A DNA stretch of 41,293 bases from Flavobacteriaceae bacterium (GTDB lineage: Bacteria; Bacteroidota; Bacteroidia; Flavobacteriales; Flavobacteriaceae). The translations under genes were made by a program, and so were the position numbers. The notes beneath the pieces are model-generated. The model was not told the DNA's origin. It made no database searches and was given only the letters and a program-made list of their open reading frames with translations. Below, piece by piece: positions 16,515 through 24,676 of this stretch. How positions within the stretch are numbered: the stretch's first letter is position 1; each line of letters begins with the position of its first letter. The stretch covers positions 1 to 41,293 of the forward strand of contig JAGQYS010000034.1 in NCBI GenBank assembly GCA_020435965.1. The letters are read 5' to 3'.

Positions 16515-17461
16515 TGGATAATACATTAAAAATAGCAATGGCTCAAATTGCTCCTGTTTGGTTAAACAAGGCTGAAACCATCAAAAAAGTGGAGCGATCT
16601 ATTAAAGATGCTGCAAAAGAAAAATCCGAATTAATTGTTTTTGGCGAAGGCCTAATTCCAGGCTATCCATTTTGGTTGGCATTGACTGGAGGAGCAGAAT
16701 GGGACAAAAAAGTAAATAAAGAATTGCATGCACATTACGTATCTAATGCTGTCACTATTGAAAATGGCGATTTAAACTCCATTTGCCAATTGGCAAAAAA
16801 ACACAAAATGGCTGTGTATTTGGGTATCATAGAGAGGCCTCTAGATCGTGGTGGACACAGCGTTTATGCATCATTGGTTTACATTAATCAAAAAGGAGAG
16901 ATAAAATCAGTACATAGAAAACTCCAGCCAACTTATGACGAACGTTTAACTTGGTCTCCTGGTGATGGCAATGGTTTGCAAGTACATCCTTTAAAACAAT
17001 TTACTGTTGGAGGTTTAAACTGTTGGGAAAACTGGATGCCTTTACCAAGAACTGCACTTTATGGTTTAGGTGAAAATTTACATATTGCTGTTTGGCCTGG
17101 AAGTGACCACAACACTAAAGATATTACGCGTTTTATTGCAAGAGAATCACGCTCTTATGTGGTGTCAGTTTCAAGTTTGATGGACAAGGCAGACTTTCCA
17201 AAAAATACGCCACATTTAAATGAAATACTCAAAGAGGCTCCAAATGTTTTAGCCAATGGAGGCAGTTGTATCGCAGGACCTGATGGCGAATGGATAATAG
17301 AACCTGTTATTGATAAAGAAGGGTTAATTATTAAAACCATCGATTTTAATCGAGTGTATGAAGAACGTCAAAACTTTGATCCAGTTGGACATTATTCACG
17401 TCCAGATGTCACAAAATTAACGGTTAACAGAACGCGTCAATCAACCACAGAATATTTCTAA
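16514..17461 (+). CDS. Nitrilase-family carbon-nitrogen hydrolase
   Basis: 315 aa cytoplasmic enzyme with the Glu-Lys-Cys triad: E45 in VFGEGLIPGYPFW, K136 in HRKLQPTYDERLTW and C170 in GGLNCWENWMPL. These surroundings match true nitrilases, which turn nitriles into acids, more than amidases or cyanide dihydratases. The physiological substrate is unknown. The start overlaps the prenyltransferase stop by one base, giving translational coupling, although no metabolic link to isoprenoids is apparent. Confidence 0.88.
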   Translation: MDNTLKIAMAQIAPVWLNKAETIKKVERSIKDAAKEKSELIVFGEGLIPGYPFWLALTGGAEWDKKVNKELHAHYVSNAVTIENGDLNSICQLAKKHKMAVYLGIIERPLDRGGHSVYASLVYINQKGEIKSVHRKLQPTYDERLTWSPGDGNGLQVHPLKQFTVGGLNCWENWMPLPRTALYGLGENLHIAVWPGSDHNTKDITRFIARESRSYVVSVSSLMDKADFPKNTPHLNEILKEAPNVLANGGSCIAGPDGEWIIEPVIDKEGLIIKTIDFNRVYEERQNFDPVGHYSRPDVTKLTVNRTRQSTTEYF

Positions 17462-17478
17462 TAATGTGACTAATGTAT

Positions 17479-17486
17479 TACCTTTG
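17479..17486 (+). promoter_or_regulatory. -7 promoter element before the pseudouridine-synthase-like gene
   Basis: TACCTTTG matches TAnnTTTG and lies 17 bases before ATG 17504. No good -33 match. Confidence 0.5.
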
Positions 17487-17503
17487 CCAAAAAATTAATC
17501 ATC

Positions 17504-18379
17504 ATGAGCAGACAGCAAGGGAGTAGCGGAAAAGGAAAATCTTCAGGCAGGAGTTTTAAGAATGCAAAGAATACTGCTTCAAGCAGAAGCAATACTAATG
17601 CTAAAGGCAAAAGCTTTGCTAGAGGGAATGCTCCTTTCAAGAAAAAGGTGACTACTCCAAAAGCGTCAAACCCTAACGAAATACGTCTAAATAAATATAT
17701 TTCCAACTCTGGTATTTGCTCACGTCGTGAAGCTGATGAACACATTGCTATTGGTTTGGTAACTGTAAATGGTAAAGTGGTAACCGAAATGGGTTATAAG
17801 GTAAAGCTAGAAGATGAAGTTCGTTATGATGGTGCACGAATAAACCCTGAAAAAAAGGCCTATGTGTTACTTAATAAACCTAAAGGATTTGCTACCACAA
17901 CCAGTGAAGGTAAAGGTAAAACCGTTATGGATTTAGTAGCCAATGCAACAAGTTCTCGTATAAAACCAATAGGAAGATTAGGAAGAAACTCAACAGGTTT
18001 GTTGTTATTTACAAATGATGAGACCATTCATGAAAAATTCACAAACTCTAAAAATGGTGTGGTGCGATTGTTTCATATTGGGTTAGATAAAAACTTAAAA
18101 AATGAAGATTTAAAGCATATAAAAGAAGGTTTTAAATTAGATGGTAAACTCATTGCTGTTGAAGATATTAGCTACATTGATGGCGCACCAAAAAGTGAAA
18201 TTGGCTTAAAAATTAAAAACACAGGAAACTCCATTATCAGAACTATTTTTGAGCATTTTAAGTATGACCTAACTAAAGTAGATTGTGTGATGATTGCTCA
18301 ATTGACTAAAAAAGATATACCACGAGGCCATTGGAAACACCTCACTGAACAAGAGGTAAACAATTTAAGAATGCTTTAA
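17504..18379 (+). CDS. RsuA/RluB-family pseudouridine synthase-like protein, probable catalytic-residue loss
   Basis: 291 aa. Residues 1-55 are a Ser/Gly/Lys-rich disordered tail; 59-105 an S4 RNA-binding domain (IRLNKYISNSGICSRREAD); 117-280 the synthase fold (YVLLNKPKGFATT, LTKKDIPRGHWKHLTEQE). The family isomerises uridine in 23S or 16S rRNA using an aspartate in GRLDxxTxG. Here the motif reads GRLGRNSTGLLLFTND, with G160 (codon GGA) in the Asp position. The usual motif II tyrosine corresponds to F190 in RLFHIGL, and NRQVRRM is replaced by NSIIRTI (242-248, R246 kept). LDRV is KVDCV. It is intact and well organised, so it is probably an rRNA-binding protein that lost activity, or a divergent enzyme. 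Confidence 0.85.
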   Translation: MSRQQGSSGKGKSSGRSFKNAKNTASSRSNTNAKGKSFARGNAPFKKKVTTPKASNPNEIRLNKYISNSGICSRREADEHIAIGLVTVNGKVVTEMGYKVKLEDEVRYDGARINPEKKAYVLLNKPKGFATTTSEGKGKTVMDLVANATSSRIKPIGRLGRNSTGLLLFTNDETIHEKFTNSKNGVVRLFHIGLDKNLKNEDLKHIKEGFKLDGKLIAVEDISYIDGAPKSEIGLKIKNTGNSIIRTIFEHFKYDLTKVDCVMIAQLTKKDIPRGHWKHLTEQEVNNLRML

Positions 18380-18389
18380 TTTTTTGGAT

Positions 18390-18450
18390 TTCGTTTAACG
18401 GTTTATCGAATATGGTTTGTTTTAATGAATTATATTCGAAGTTAAACGAA
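18390..18450. repeat. Long imperfect inverted repeat downstream of the pseudouridine-synthase-like gene
   Basis: TTCGTTTAAC (18390-18399) pairs with GTTAAACGAA (18441-18450), and TCGAATAT (18406-18413) with ATATTCGA (18432-18439), leaving an 18-base loop. No T-tract directly follows, so it may stabilise the mRNA 3' end or be a repeat of the palindromic class rather than a terminator. Confidence 0.6.
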
Positions 18451-18482
18451 GTTAGCTGTTTTTTCTTAAAATGTCAAGTCAC

Positions 18483-18514
18483 AAAAAAACCTCATAACTA
18501 AGCTATGAGGTTTT
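18483..18514 (-). terminator. Intrinsic terminator of metK
   Basis: AAAACCTCATA / TATGAGGTTTT, an 11-bp perfect stem (18486-18496 with 18504-18514) with a 7-base loop. Read on the minus strand it ends in seven T, 22 bases after the metK stop. It may also stop the convergent plus-strand message. Confidence 0.88.
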
Positions 18515-18536
18515 ACATTTTTATATCAATTTTGGG

Positions 18537-19790
18537 TTATAGCCCAAATGCACTTTTAACTTTATCTACATAATCTAGTTTTTCCCAAGTAAACAATTCT
18601 ACTTCCATGGTAATAGGCTCTCCGTTTGGTTGTTCAAATGTTTTACTAACAGTTTCATGTGGTCGCCCCATGTGTCCATATGCTGCAGTTTCGCTATACA
18701 TTGGGTTACGTAATTTTAAACGTTCTTCAATGGCAGCTGGTCGCATATCAAAAATTTTGGAGACTTTTTCGGCAATTTCACCATCTGTCATATTAAAAGC
18801 ACAGGTACCATACGTATCTACAAATATTCCCATGGGCTCCACAACACCAATTGCATAACTTACTTGCACCAATACTTCGTCACAAACACCAGCAGCAACA
18901 AGGTTTTTAGCAATATGTCGTGTGGCATACGCAGCACTTCTATCTACCTTACTAGGGTCTTTTCCAGAGAAAGCACCACCACCATGAGCACCTTTGCCAC
19001 CATAAGTATCTACAATAATTTTGCGTCCTGTTAATCCTGTATCACCATGAGGTCCACCAATAACAAACTTACCTGTTGGGTTAATGTGGTATTTAATGTT
19101 GTTTGTGAATAACGCTTGTATATCACTTGGCAATTTTGCTACAACTCTTGGCATTAAAATCTCGACAATGTCTTTTCTAATTTTAGCTAGCATAGCCTCA
19201 TCTGTATCAAAATCGTCATGTTGCGTCGATACAACAATGGCATCAATACGTTGCGGTATATTATCGTCGCTATATTCAATAGTCACCTGACTTTTCGAGT
19301 CTGGGCGCAAATAAGTAATATCCTTATTTTCACGACGTAATTCTGCAAGCTCTATTAAAATTCTGTGCGCTAAATCTAAAGCCAGAGGCATATAGTTTTC
19401 GGTTTCGCGAGTAGCATAACCAAACATCATCCCTTGGTCTCCTGCGCCTTGTTCTTCCTTGTTTTCTCTATCAACACCACGATTAATGTCATCAGATTGC
19501 TCATGAATTGCCGAAAACACACCACAGGAATTCCCATCAAACATATAATCGCTTTTGGTATAGCCAATTTTATTAATGGTTTCCCTTGCTATTTTTTGAA
19601 CGTCTAAATAGGTGTTCGATTTTACTTCGCCTGCCAACACCACTTGCCCTGTGGTTACTAAGGTCTCACATGCTACTTTCGAGTTGGGGTCAAATGCTAA
19701 AAAGTTATCAATTAGTGCATCGCTAATTTGGTCTGCAACTTTATCTGGGTGTCCTTCAGAAACGCTTTCCGAAGTAAATAAATATGCCAT
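18537..19790 (-). CDS. metK: S-adenosylmethionine synthase
   Basis: 417 aa, full length. Makes S-adenosylmethionine from methionine and ATP in the cytoplasm as a tetramer. Diagnostic segments: [13 protein letters not shown] (12-24), [32 protein letters not shown] and [19 protein letters not shown] (ATP and methionine loops). It is a single-gene transcription unit: promoter at 19919-19926, a SAM-II-like leader at 19856-19904, and a strong terminator downstream. That arrangement indicates feedback by its product. Confidence 0.97.
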   Translation of the reverse strand: MAYLFTSESVSEGHPDKVADQISDALIDNFLAFDPNSKVACETLVTTGQVVLAGEVKSNTYLDVQKIARETINKIGYTKSDYMFDGNSCGVFSAIHEQSDDINRGVDRENKEEQGAGDQGMMFGYATRETENYMPLALDLAHRILIELAELRRENKDITYLRPDSKSQVTIEYSDDNIPQRIDAIVVSTQHDDFDTDEAMLAKIRKDIVEILMPRVVAKLPSDIQALFTNNIKYHINPTGKFVIGGPHGDTGLTGRKIIVDTYGGKGAHGGGAFSGKDPSKVDRSAAYATRHIAKNLVAAGVCDEVLVQVSYAIGVVEPMGIFVDTYGTCAFNMTDGEIAEKVSKIFDMRPAAIEERLKLRNPMYSETAAYGHMGRPHETVSKTFEQPNGEPITMEVELFTWEKLDYVDKVKSAFGL

Positions 19791-19855
19791 AAATCACTAT
19801 TTTTTTAAATAAGGAAAATTGTGATTGCTTGGTCGCTAGAGAAGTATCTTTATTA

Positions 19856-19904
19856 CTGCTTTAGCATTTTTTATTGAGGTTGCAATCAGAACAAATTTTT
19901 CCTC
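19856..19904 (-). promoter_or_regulatory. Candidate SAM-II-type riboswitch (long-loop form) in the metK leader
   Basis: On the minus strand the leader has GAGG (19904-19901) pairing with CCTC (19879-19876); the loop between contains CTGATTGCAA, and downstream are AATAAAAAATGCTAAAGCAG. The ATTGCAA and GCTAAAG segments match what I recall of the SAM-II core, and CTG in the loop (19889-19887) can pair with CAG (19858-19856) as the pseudoknot. The predicted transcript begins just 8 or so bases before the stem. About 65 bases separate it from the metK ATG, longer than usual for SAM-II. A covariance-model search was not possible. Confidence 0.55.
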
Positions 19905-19918
19905 GTATAATTCGATGG

Positions 19919-19926
19919 CAAATGTA
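19919..19926 (-). promoter_or_regulatory. -7 promoter element of metK
   Basis: Minus-strand TACATTTG, an exact TAnnTTTG match. It puts the transcript start at about 19912, right before the putative riboswitch. Confidence 0.55.
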
Positions 19927-19977
19927 AATAATATGGATAAATTAAAAAACCATTTTAGTATAATTCGACCTTAAACC

Positions 19978-20029
19978 GAAAAATATTCTATAAAATGAAT
20001 TAAATTGGTTTTTAGAGCGAATATTTTTC
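19978..20029. repeat. Perfect 11-bp inverted repeat in the metK-ilv spacer
   Basis: GAAAAATATTC (19978-19988) and GAATATTTTTC (20019-20029) with a 30-bp spacer, just upstream of the putative ilv leader promoter. It could be an operator or loop site; no regulator is known. Confidence 0.45.
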
Positions 20030-20042
20030 AGAGGTAATTTGA

Positions 20043-20074
20043 TTTGGTTTTTAAAATTATTTTCCCAATATTTG
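20043..20074 (+). promoter_or_regulatory. Candidate promoter of the ilv leader transcript
   Basis: TTTG (20043-20046) and AATATTTG (20067-20074) are separated by 20 bases, the same spacing as at thrS. The first base of the -7 box deviates (A for T). Transcription would begin around 20081, a few bases before the first leader peptide. Confidence 0.4.
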
Positions 20075-20087
20075 AAGCAACAAAACA

Positions 20088-20150
20088 ATGCAAAAACAAA
20101 TTTTAAATATCATTTCTATTATTAGCGTCGTGATTATTCCACTGCGTTAA
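20088..20150 (+). CDS. Ile/Val-rich leader peptide 1 of the ilv operon
   Basis: 20-codon ORF from ATG to TAA. Seven of its 20 residues are Ile (positions 5, 8, 9, 11, 12, 16, 17), two Val (14, 15) and two Leu (6, 19); the middle reads NIISIISVVII. It is followed at once by an antiterminator arm (20151-20159) and a strong terminator (20185-20213), before the branched-chain amino-acid operon. By analogy with classical amino-acid attenuation, ribosome stalling at Ile/Val codons would let the antiterminator form. It would not act as a protein. Confidence 0.75.
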   Translation: MQKQILNIISIISVVIIPLR

Positions 20151-20184
20151 AAGGATGGTATTTAAAATTCAAATAATAATTTTT

Positions 20185-20213
20185 AAGCCTTCCTTGTTTG
20201 GAAGGCTTTTTTT
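20185..20213 (+). terminator. Attenuator 1 of the ilv leader
   Basis: AAGCCTTCC / GGAAGGCTT, a 9-bp perfect stem (20185-20193 with 20200-20208) with a 6-base loop followed by T5. AAGGATGGT (20151-20159), directly after the stop codon of leader peptide 1, can instead pair with 20187-20195 (one T-T mismatch and one wobble) and disrupt it. Confidence 0.85.
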
Positions 20214-20225
20214 GTGATTTATAAA

Positions 20226-20276
20226 ATGAGAAGTATAGTTAACATTATAATTATTGTCATTATTAATTCAAGTTGA
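20226..20276 (+). CDS. Ile/Val-rich leader peptide 2 of the ilv operon
   Basis: 16-codon ORF, MRSIVNIIIIVIINSS, with seven Ile and two Val codons. It starts 13 bases after attenuator 1 and is followed by its own antiterminator arm and terminator. Two leader peptides of the same codon bias, each with the same downstream architecture, argue that both are real regulatory ORFs. Confidence 0.78.
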   Translation: MRSIVNIIIIVIINSS

Positions 20277-20277
20277 A

Positions 20278-20337
20278 TTGATACAGTTAGCTATTTCCAA
20301 AATTCAAGCCTGTATCAAATAGATTCAGGCTTTTTTT
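20278..20337 (+). terminator. Attenuator 2 of the ilv leader with perfect antiterminator
   Basis: The terminator is AAGCCTG-T-ATC / GAT-T-CAGGCTT (20306-20316 with 20322-20332), followed by a run of T to 20337. TTGATACAG (20278-20286), starting two bases after the leader 2 stop, is perfectly complementary to CTGTATCAA (20310-20318). Forming that 9-bp helix excludes the terminator. A ribosome paused at the stop codon would cover 20278-20286 and favour termination; one stalled at the Ile codons would expose it. Confidence 0.85.
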
Positions 20338-20514
20338 ATAAAATTTTTTAATTCTGAACATCATAAAAAAATAAAAACAAACAACTGGGAATCAATTAAA
20401 TATAAAGATTAATGAAAAATGACTTTATACCAACTTAATAAAAGTTCAATCAGTAAAAAGTGTAAACATCTAATTTCGAAATCTCTAAGCTTGGCTTAGT
20501 ACCAAAAACATAAT
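20338..20514 (+). other. Remaining ilvD leader, no gene seen
   Basis: AT-rich sequence after attenuator 2. A 26-residue ORF (20419-20499) has five Leu codons but is not clearly enriched. It ends inside a small hairpin CTAAGC-TTG-GCTTAG (20485-20499) that lies 15 bases before the ilvD ATG and might influence translation. No further terminator or promoter is evident. Confidence 0.5.
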
Positions 20515-22194
20515 ATGAAAGGATTAAATAAATATAGTAAAACCGTTACCCAAGACCCAACACAACCAGCAGCACAAGCTATGTTACATGGTATTGGCTT
20601 GACTCGTGAAGACTTTGAAAAACCACTTGTCGGCATTGCAAGTACAGGTTACGAAGGTAACCCTTGTAACATGCACTTAAATGATTTAGCAAAATTTGTA
20701 AAACAAGGAACACTAAATGAAGATGTCGTAGGATTAATTTTTAATACCATTGGTGTAAGCGATGGCATTTCTATGGGAACACCAGGAATGCGTTATTCAT
20801 TGCCTTCAAGAGATGTTATTGCTGATTCTATGGAAACAGTTGTGCAAGCCATGAGTTATGATGGTTTGGTGACTGTGGTTGGCTGCGACAAAAATATGCC
20901 TGGAGCCTTAATGGCAATGATTCGATTAAACAGACCTTGCATTTTAGTATATGGTGGCACCATTGATTCAGGATGTCATAACGGTAAAAAACTAGATGTT
21001 GTGTCTGCTTTTGAAGCTTGGGGAAGTAAGGTTGCTGGAACGATGGAGCAGGAAGAATTTGAGTGTATCGTTAAAAAAGCGATTCCAGGTGCTGGTGCTT
21101 GTGGAGGTATGTACACAGCAAATACAATGGCTTCAGCCATTGAAGCCTTAGGAATGACCTTGCCTTTCAATTCTTCAAATCCAGCAAGAGGAGAAGCAAA
21201 AGAACAAGAGGCTGTAAAGGCTGGAGAAGCCATGCGATTGTTGTTGGAAAAAGATATCAAGCCTTCAGATATTATTACCAAAAAATCACTTGAAAATGCT
21301 ATTCGATTAGTCACTATTTTAGGAGGTTCTACAAATGCTGTGCTACATTTTTTAGCGATTGCTAGAGCAGCACAAATAGATTTTACTTTAGCAGATTTCC
21401 AAAAAATAAGTGATAACACGCCGTTTCTAGCCGATTTAAAACCTAGCGGAAAGTACTTAATGGAAGATGTACATGAAGTTGGAGGTATTCCAGCAGTGAT
21501 GAAATACTTGTTGAAAAAAGGACTACTTCATGGTGATTGTTTAACAGTCACAGGGAAAACAATTGCTGAAAATTTACTGGATGTTAACGATTTAATCGAA
21601 GGTCAGGAAGTCATAAAACCACTAGAAAGCCCAATAAAAATGTCTGGTCATTTACGAATGTTGTATGGTAATTTAGCACCAGAAGGAAGTGTGGCAAAAA
21701 TTACAGGAAAAGAAGGTTTAAAATATCGTGGAACCGCTAAAGTATTTGAAGGTGAGTATGATGCCAATGACGGAATTCGAGACGGAAAGGTACAAAAAGG
21801 CGATGTCGTCGTGATTCGTTACGAAGGTCCAAAAGGAGGTCCTGGAATGCCCGAAATGTTAAAACCAACAGCAGCGATTATGGGAGCAGGTTTAGGAAAA
21901 GATGTGGCATTAATTACCGATGGTCGTTTCTCTGGTGGAACACATGGTTTTGTAGTTGGTCATATTACTCCTGAAGCGCAAGAAGGCGGAACAATTGCCT
22001 TGGTTAAAGATGGCGATATGATAACCATTGATGCCGAAACGAATACCATTACACTTGAGGTTTCAGAAGAAGAGCTGCAACAAAGAAAACAACAATGGAA
22101 AGCACCAAAACTAAAAGTAGAACGAGGTGTACTATATAAATATGCAAGAACAGTGTCATCGGCAGCTAAAGGTTGCGTTACAGATGAATTCTAA
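20515..22194 (+). CDS. ilvD: Dihydroxy-acid dehydratase
   Basis: 559 aa, full length. Dehydrates 2,3-dihydroxy-isovalerate and 2,3-dihydroxy-3-methylvalerate to the 2-keto acids of Val and Ile. The Fe-S cluster cysteines are C51 (GNPCNMH), C124 (VGCDKNMPG) and C196 ([15 protein letters not shown]). It is the first structural gene of ilvDBNCA, 365 bases after the first leader peptide. The spacer to ilvB holds a palindromic repeat. Confidence 0.97.
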   Translation: MKGLNKYSKTVTQDPTQPAAQAMLHGIGLTREDFEKPLVGIASTGYEGNPCNMHLNDLAKFVKQGTLNEDVVGLIFNTIGVSDGISMGTPGMRYSLPSRDVIADSMETVVQAMSYDGLVTVVGCDKNMPGALMAMIRLNRPCILVYGGTIDSGCHNGKKLDVVSAFEAWGSKVAGTMEQEEFECIVKKAIPGAGACGGMYTANTMASAIEALGMTLPFNSSNPARGEAKEQEAVKAGEAMRLLLEKDIKPSDIITKKSLENAIRLVTILGGSTNAVLHFLAIARAAQIDFTLADFQKISDNTPFLADLKPSGKYLMEDVHEVGGIPAVMKYLLKKGLLHGDCLTVTGKTIAENLLDVNDLIEGQEVIKPLESPIKMSGHLRMLYGNLAPEGSVAKITGKEGLKYRGTAKVFEGEYDANDGIRDGKVQKGDVVVIRYEGPKGGPGMPEMLKPTAAIMGAGLGKDVALITDGRFSGGTHGFVVGHITPEAQEGGTIALVKDGDMITIDAETNTITLEVSEEELQQRKQQWKAPKLKVERGVLYKYARTVSSAAKGCVTDEF

Positions 22195-22207
22195 ACAAAA
22201 AATAAAT

Positions 22208-22234
22208 TGTCATCCTGAGCTTGTCGAAGGATCT
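22208..22234. repeat. TGTCA-type palindromic repeat in the ilvD-ilvB spacer
   Basis: Starts TGTCATCCTGAGCTTGTCG and continues AAGGATCT. ATCCT...AGGAT and the CCTGAG/CTTGTCGAAGG parts make a small hairpin. Such TCCTGAGCTTGTCGAAGGA sequences are widely dispersed in flavobacterial genomes. Confidence 0.7.
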
Positions 22235-22248
22235 CAAAAACAAATATT

Positions 22249-23982
22249 ATGGAAACATTAACTGTAAAACAAAAACAATACTTAGAGCAACCTAAAGAAC
22301 GTATTTCAGGTAGCGAGGCTATCGTAAGATGCTTATTAGCCGAAGGCGTCGATGTGCTATATGGTTATCCAGGAGGAGCCATTATGCCAGTTTATGATGA
22401 GCTTTTTAAGTATCAAGATAAAATTCATCATGTGCTAACAAGGCATGAGCAAGGAGCGACGCATTCTGCTCAAGGATATGCGCGCATTTCTGGGAAAGTA
22501 GGAGTTGCTATGGCAACATCTGGACCAGGAGCGACTAATTTAATTACTGGAATAGCAGATGCTCAGATAGATTCTACTCCAATTGTTTGTATCACAGGAC
22601 AAGTGGCTTCACATTTATTAGGAAGTGATGCATTTCAAGAAACAGATATTGTAGGTATTTCGACGCCTGTTACAAAGTGGAATCATCAAATAACCAAGGC
22701 TTCTGAAATCCCAGAGGTCATGGCAAAAGCATTTTACATTGCAAAAAGTGGACGACCAGGACCAGTTTTAATTGATATTACTAAAGATGCTCAATTTGAA
22801 GAATTCGATTTTCAATACAAAAAATGTGAAGGTATTAGAAGCTATAACCCAGTGCCAAAAGTTGATGATTTAAAATTAAAAGAAGCCGCAGACCTAATCA
22901 ATAATGCTAAAAAGCCAATGGTAGTTTGGGGACAAGGTGTTATTCTTGGTAAAGCTGAGGAAGAACTTAAAGCAGTGATTGAAAAAGCTGGAATTCCTTC
23001 GGCTTGGACCATTATGGGAGCTTCGGCAATTCCAACATCTCATCCTTTAAATATTGGTATGGTTGGTATGCATGGCAATTATGCACCAAATGTATTAACG
23101 AATGAATGCGATGTGTTGATTGCAATAGGTATGCGTTTTGACGATCGTGTAACTGGAAATTTAGCCACTTACGCAAAACAAGCTAAAGTGATTCATTTTG
23201 AAATTGATCCAGCCGAAATAGATAAAAATGTAAAGACTGATGTTGCAGTTCTGGGAGATTCCAAAGAAAGCTTAACAAAATTATTACCTCTTTTAAATGC
23301 AAATTCTCATTCAGATTGGCTTCAAAGATTTAAAGATTTATATGCTGTTGAATTTGAAAAAGTCATTAAAAACGACTTACATCCAACAAAAGAAGGCTTA
23401 ACAATGGGAGAAGTGCTTAATGAAATTAACACTCAAAGTAAAGGTGAGGCAGCAATAGTCTCAGATGTTGGACAACATCAAATGATTGCATGTCGATATG
23501 CAGAATTTAATACAAGTAAAAGTAATATCACTTCTGGAGGATTAGGAACTATGGGATTTGCGCTGCCAGCAGCAATTGGAGCAAAAATGGCAGCTCCTGC
23601 GCGTGATGTTGTTGCGATAATAGGTGATGGTGGTTACCAAATGACCATTCAGGAGTTAGGTACTATTTTCCAAACTAAAGTTCCAGTAAAGATTGTGGTT
23701 TTAAACAATGATTTTTTAGGAATGGTTCGTCAGTGGCAACAATTATTTTTTGATAAACGCTACGCATCAACCGAATTGTCAAACCCAGATTTTGTAGCGA
23801 TTGCTAAAGGTTATTATGTGAATGCCAAACGCGTGGTAAAACGTGAAGAATTGGCTTCAGCAATTGAAGATATGATGAAAAGTAAAGAAGCATATTTCTT
23901 AGAGGTTTGCGTAGAAAAAGAAGATAATGTTTTCCCAATGATACCAACAGGAGCAAGTGTTTCAGATATAAGATTAGAGTAA
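22249..23982 (+). CDS. ilvB: Acetolactate synthase, large (catalytic) subunit
   Basis: 577 aa. Condenses two pyruvates, or pyruvate and 2-ketobutyrate, using TPP, Mg2+ and FAD. E67 in TRHEQGATHSAQGYAR activates TPP; GATNLITGIADA and QETDIVGI are typical N-terminal segments; the TPP/Mg2+ motif is GDGGYQMT through NNDFLGMVRQWQ (about 459-490). Biosynthetic type, since the regulatory subunit gene follows 147 bases later. ATG 22249 was chosen because it directly precedes the conserved N-terminus. Confidence 0.97.
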   Translation: METLTVKQKQYLEQPKERISGSEAIVRCLLAEGVDVLYGYPGGAIMPVYDELFKYQDKIHHVLTRHEQGATHSAQGYARISGKVGVAMATSGPGATNLITGIADAQIDSTPIVCITGQVASHLLGSDAFQETDIVGISTPVTKWNHQITKASEIPEVMAKAFYIAKSGRPGPVLIDITKDAQFEEFDFQYKKCEGIRSYNPVPKVDDLKLKEAADLINNAKKPMVVWGQGVILGKAEEELKAVIEKAGIPSAWTIMGASAIPTSHPLNIGMVGMHGNYAPNVLTNECDVLIAIGMRFDDRVTGNLATYAKQAKVIHFEIDPAEIDKNVKTDVAVLGDSKESLTKLLPLLNANSHSDWLQRFKDLYAVEFEKVIKNDLHPTKEGLTMGEVLNEINTQSKGEAAIVSDVGQHQMIACRYAEFNTSKSNITSGGLGTMGFALPAAIGAKMAAPARDVVAIIGDGGYQMTIQELGTIFQTKVPVKIVVLNNDFLGMVRQWQQLFFDKRYASTELSNPDFVAIAKGYYVNAKRVVKREELASAIEDMMKSKEAYFLEVCVEKEDNVFPMIPTGASVSDIRLE

Positions 23983-23983
23983 A

Positions 23984-24101
23984 TGTCAGTTCGAGTGAAT
24001 TTCAAAGAAGTGCAACGTAATTGAAATTTGTATCGAGAACAATTTAAAATACTATCGATACAGTTTTATCTCGTCCCTCAATAAAACCAGTCGAAGTGAC
24101 A
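23984..24101. repeat. 118-bp element with inverted ends in the ilvB-ilvN spacer
   Basis: Left end TGTCAGTTCGAGTG (23984-23997), right end CAGTCGAAGTGACA (24088-24101): 12 of 14 bases are complementary. Inside are GTATCGAGA and CTATCGATAC segments that can pair further. It begins one base after the ilvB stop, codes for nothing, and resembles a small MITE-like or REP-doublet element. Confidence 0.7.
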
Positions 24102-24129
24102 AATAAATATGAAATGAAAATATAAGAGG

Positions 24130-24660
24130 ATGAATCAAGAAATAAAACAATTTACAGTTTCGGTTTATACCGAAAATAACATAGGATTACTGAACAGGAT
24201 TTCAGCAATTTTTCAACGTAGACATATCAATATTGAAAGCATTAATTCATCTGCTTCAGAAATTGATGGTGTTACACGATGGACCATTTTGGCGAATATG
24301 GAAGAAGACCAAATGAAAAAAATCATTGGTCAGATTGAAAAGCAAGTTGAGGTCATTAAAGCCTATTATCATACTGAAGAAGAAACCATTTATCAGGAAT
24401 CCTGCTTATTCAAAATAAAATCTGATTTGTTGTTTGAAGAAAGGCAAATTCAAAATATCATTAAAGAAAGCAATGCACGAATTGTCACAGTAAACAAGAA
24501 GTTCTTTGTGCTAGAAAAATCAGGAAGAAAAAACGAAATTGAACTTTTATACCGAAAACTAAGTGCATTCGGAATTATGCAATTTGTGCGTTCAGGACGC
24601 ATTGCAGTCACTAAAGATGAAATGAAAATAACAGAAATGCTAGCAGCATTCAATAACTAA
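24130..24660 (+). CDS. ilvN: Acetolactate synthase, small (regulatory) subunit
   Basis: 176 aa. The N-terminal ACT domain (about 8-80) shows FTVSVYTENNIGLLNRISAIF (in two parts: strand 8-14, helix 18-28) and HINIESINSS, the valine-feedback site region. The C-terminal half holds a second ACT-like fold (RIVTVNKKFFVLE). It binds IlvB, raises its activity and confers feedback inhibition by branched-chain amino acids. Located between ilvB and ilvC with repeat-bearing spacers on both sides. Confidence 0.94.
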   Translation: MNQEIKQFTVSVYTENNIGLLNRISAIFQRRHINIESINSSASEIDGVTRWTILANMEEDQMKKIIGQIEKQVEVIKAYYHTEEETIYQESCLFKIKSDLLFEERQIQNIIKESNARIVTVNKKFFVLEKSGRKNEIELLYRKLSAFGIMQFVRSGRIAVTKDEMKITEMLAAFNN

Positions 24661-24676
24661 TAAATTAAAGTTAAGC

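Noticed and set aside
17470-17745. Minus-strand ORF of 91 aa opposite the pseudouridine-synthase-like gene
   Set aside because: It is the antisense of the Ser/Lys-rich tail and S4 domain; leucine-rich composition is a by-product and no family is recognisable.
20419-20499. Third possible leader ORF of 26 residues before ilvD
   Set aside because: Five Leu but only two Ile codons, many Lys and Ser, and no terminator after it; not comparable with the two clear leader peptides.
20976-21419. 147-aa minus-strand ORF inside ilvD
   Set aside because: Antisense shadow of a strongly conserved gene; no signals or family match.
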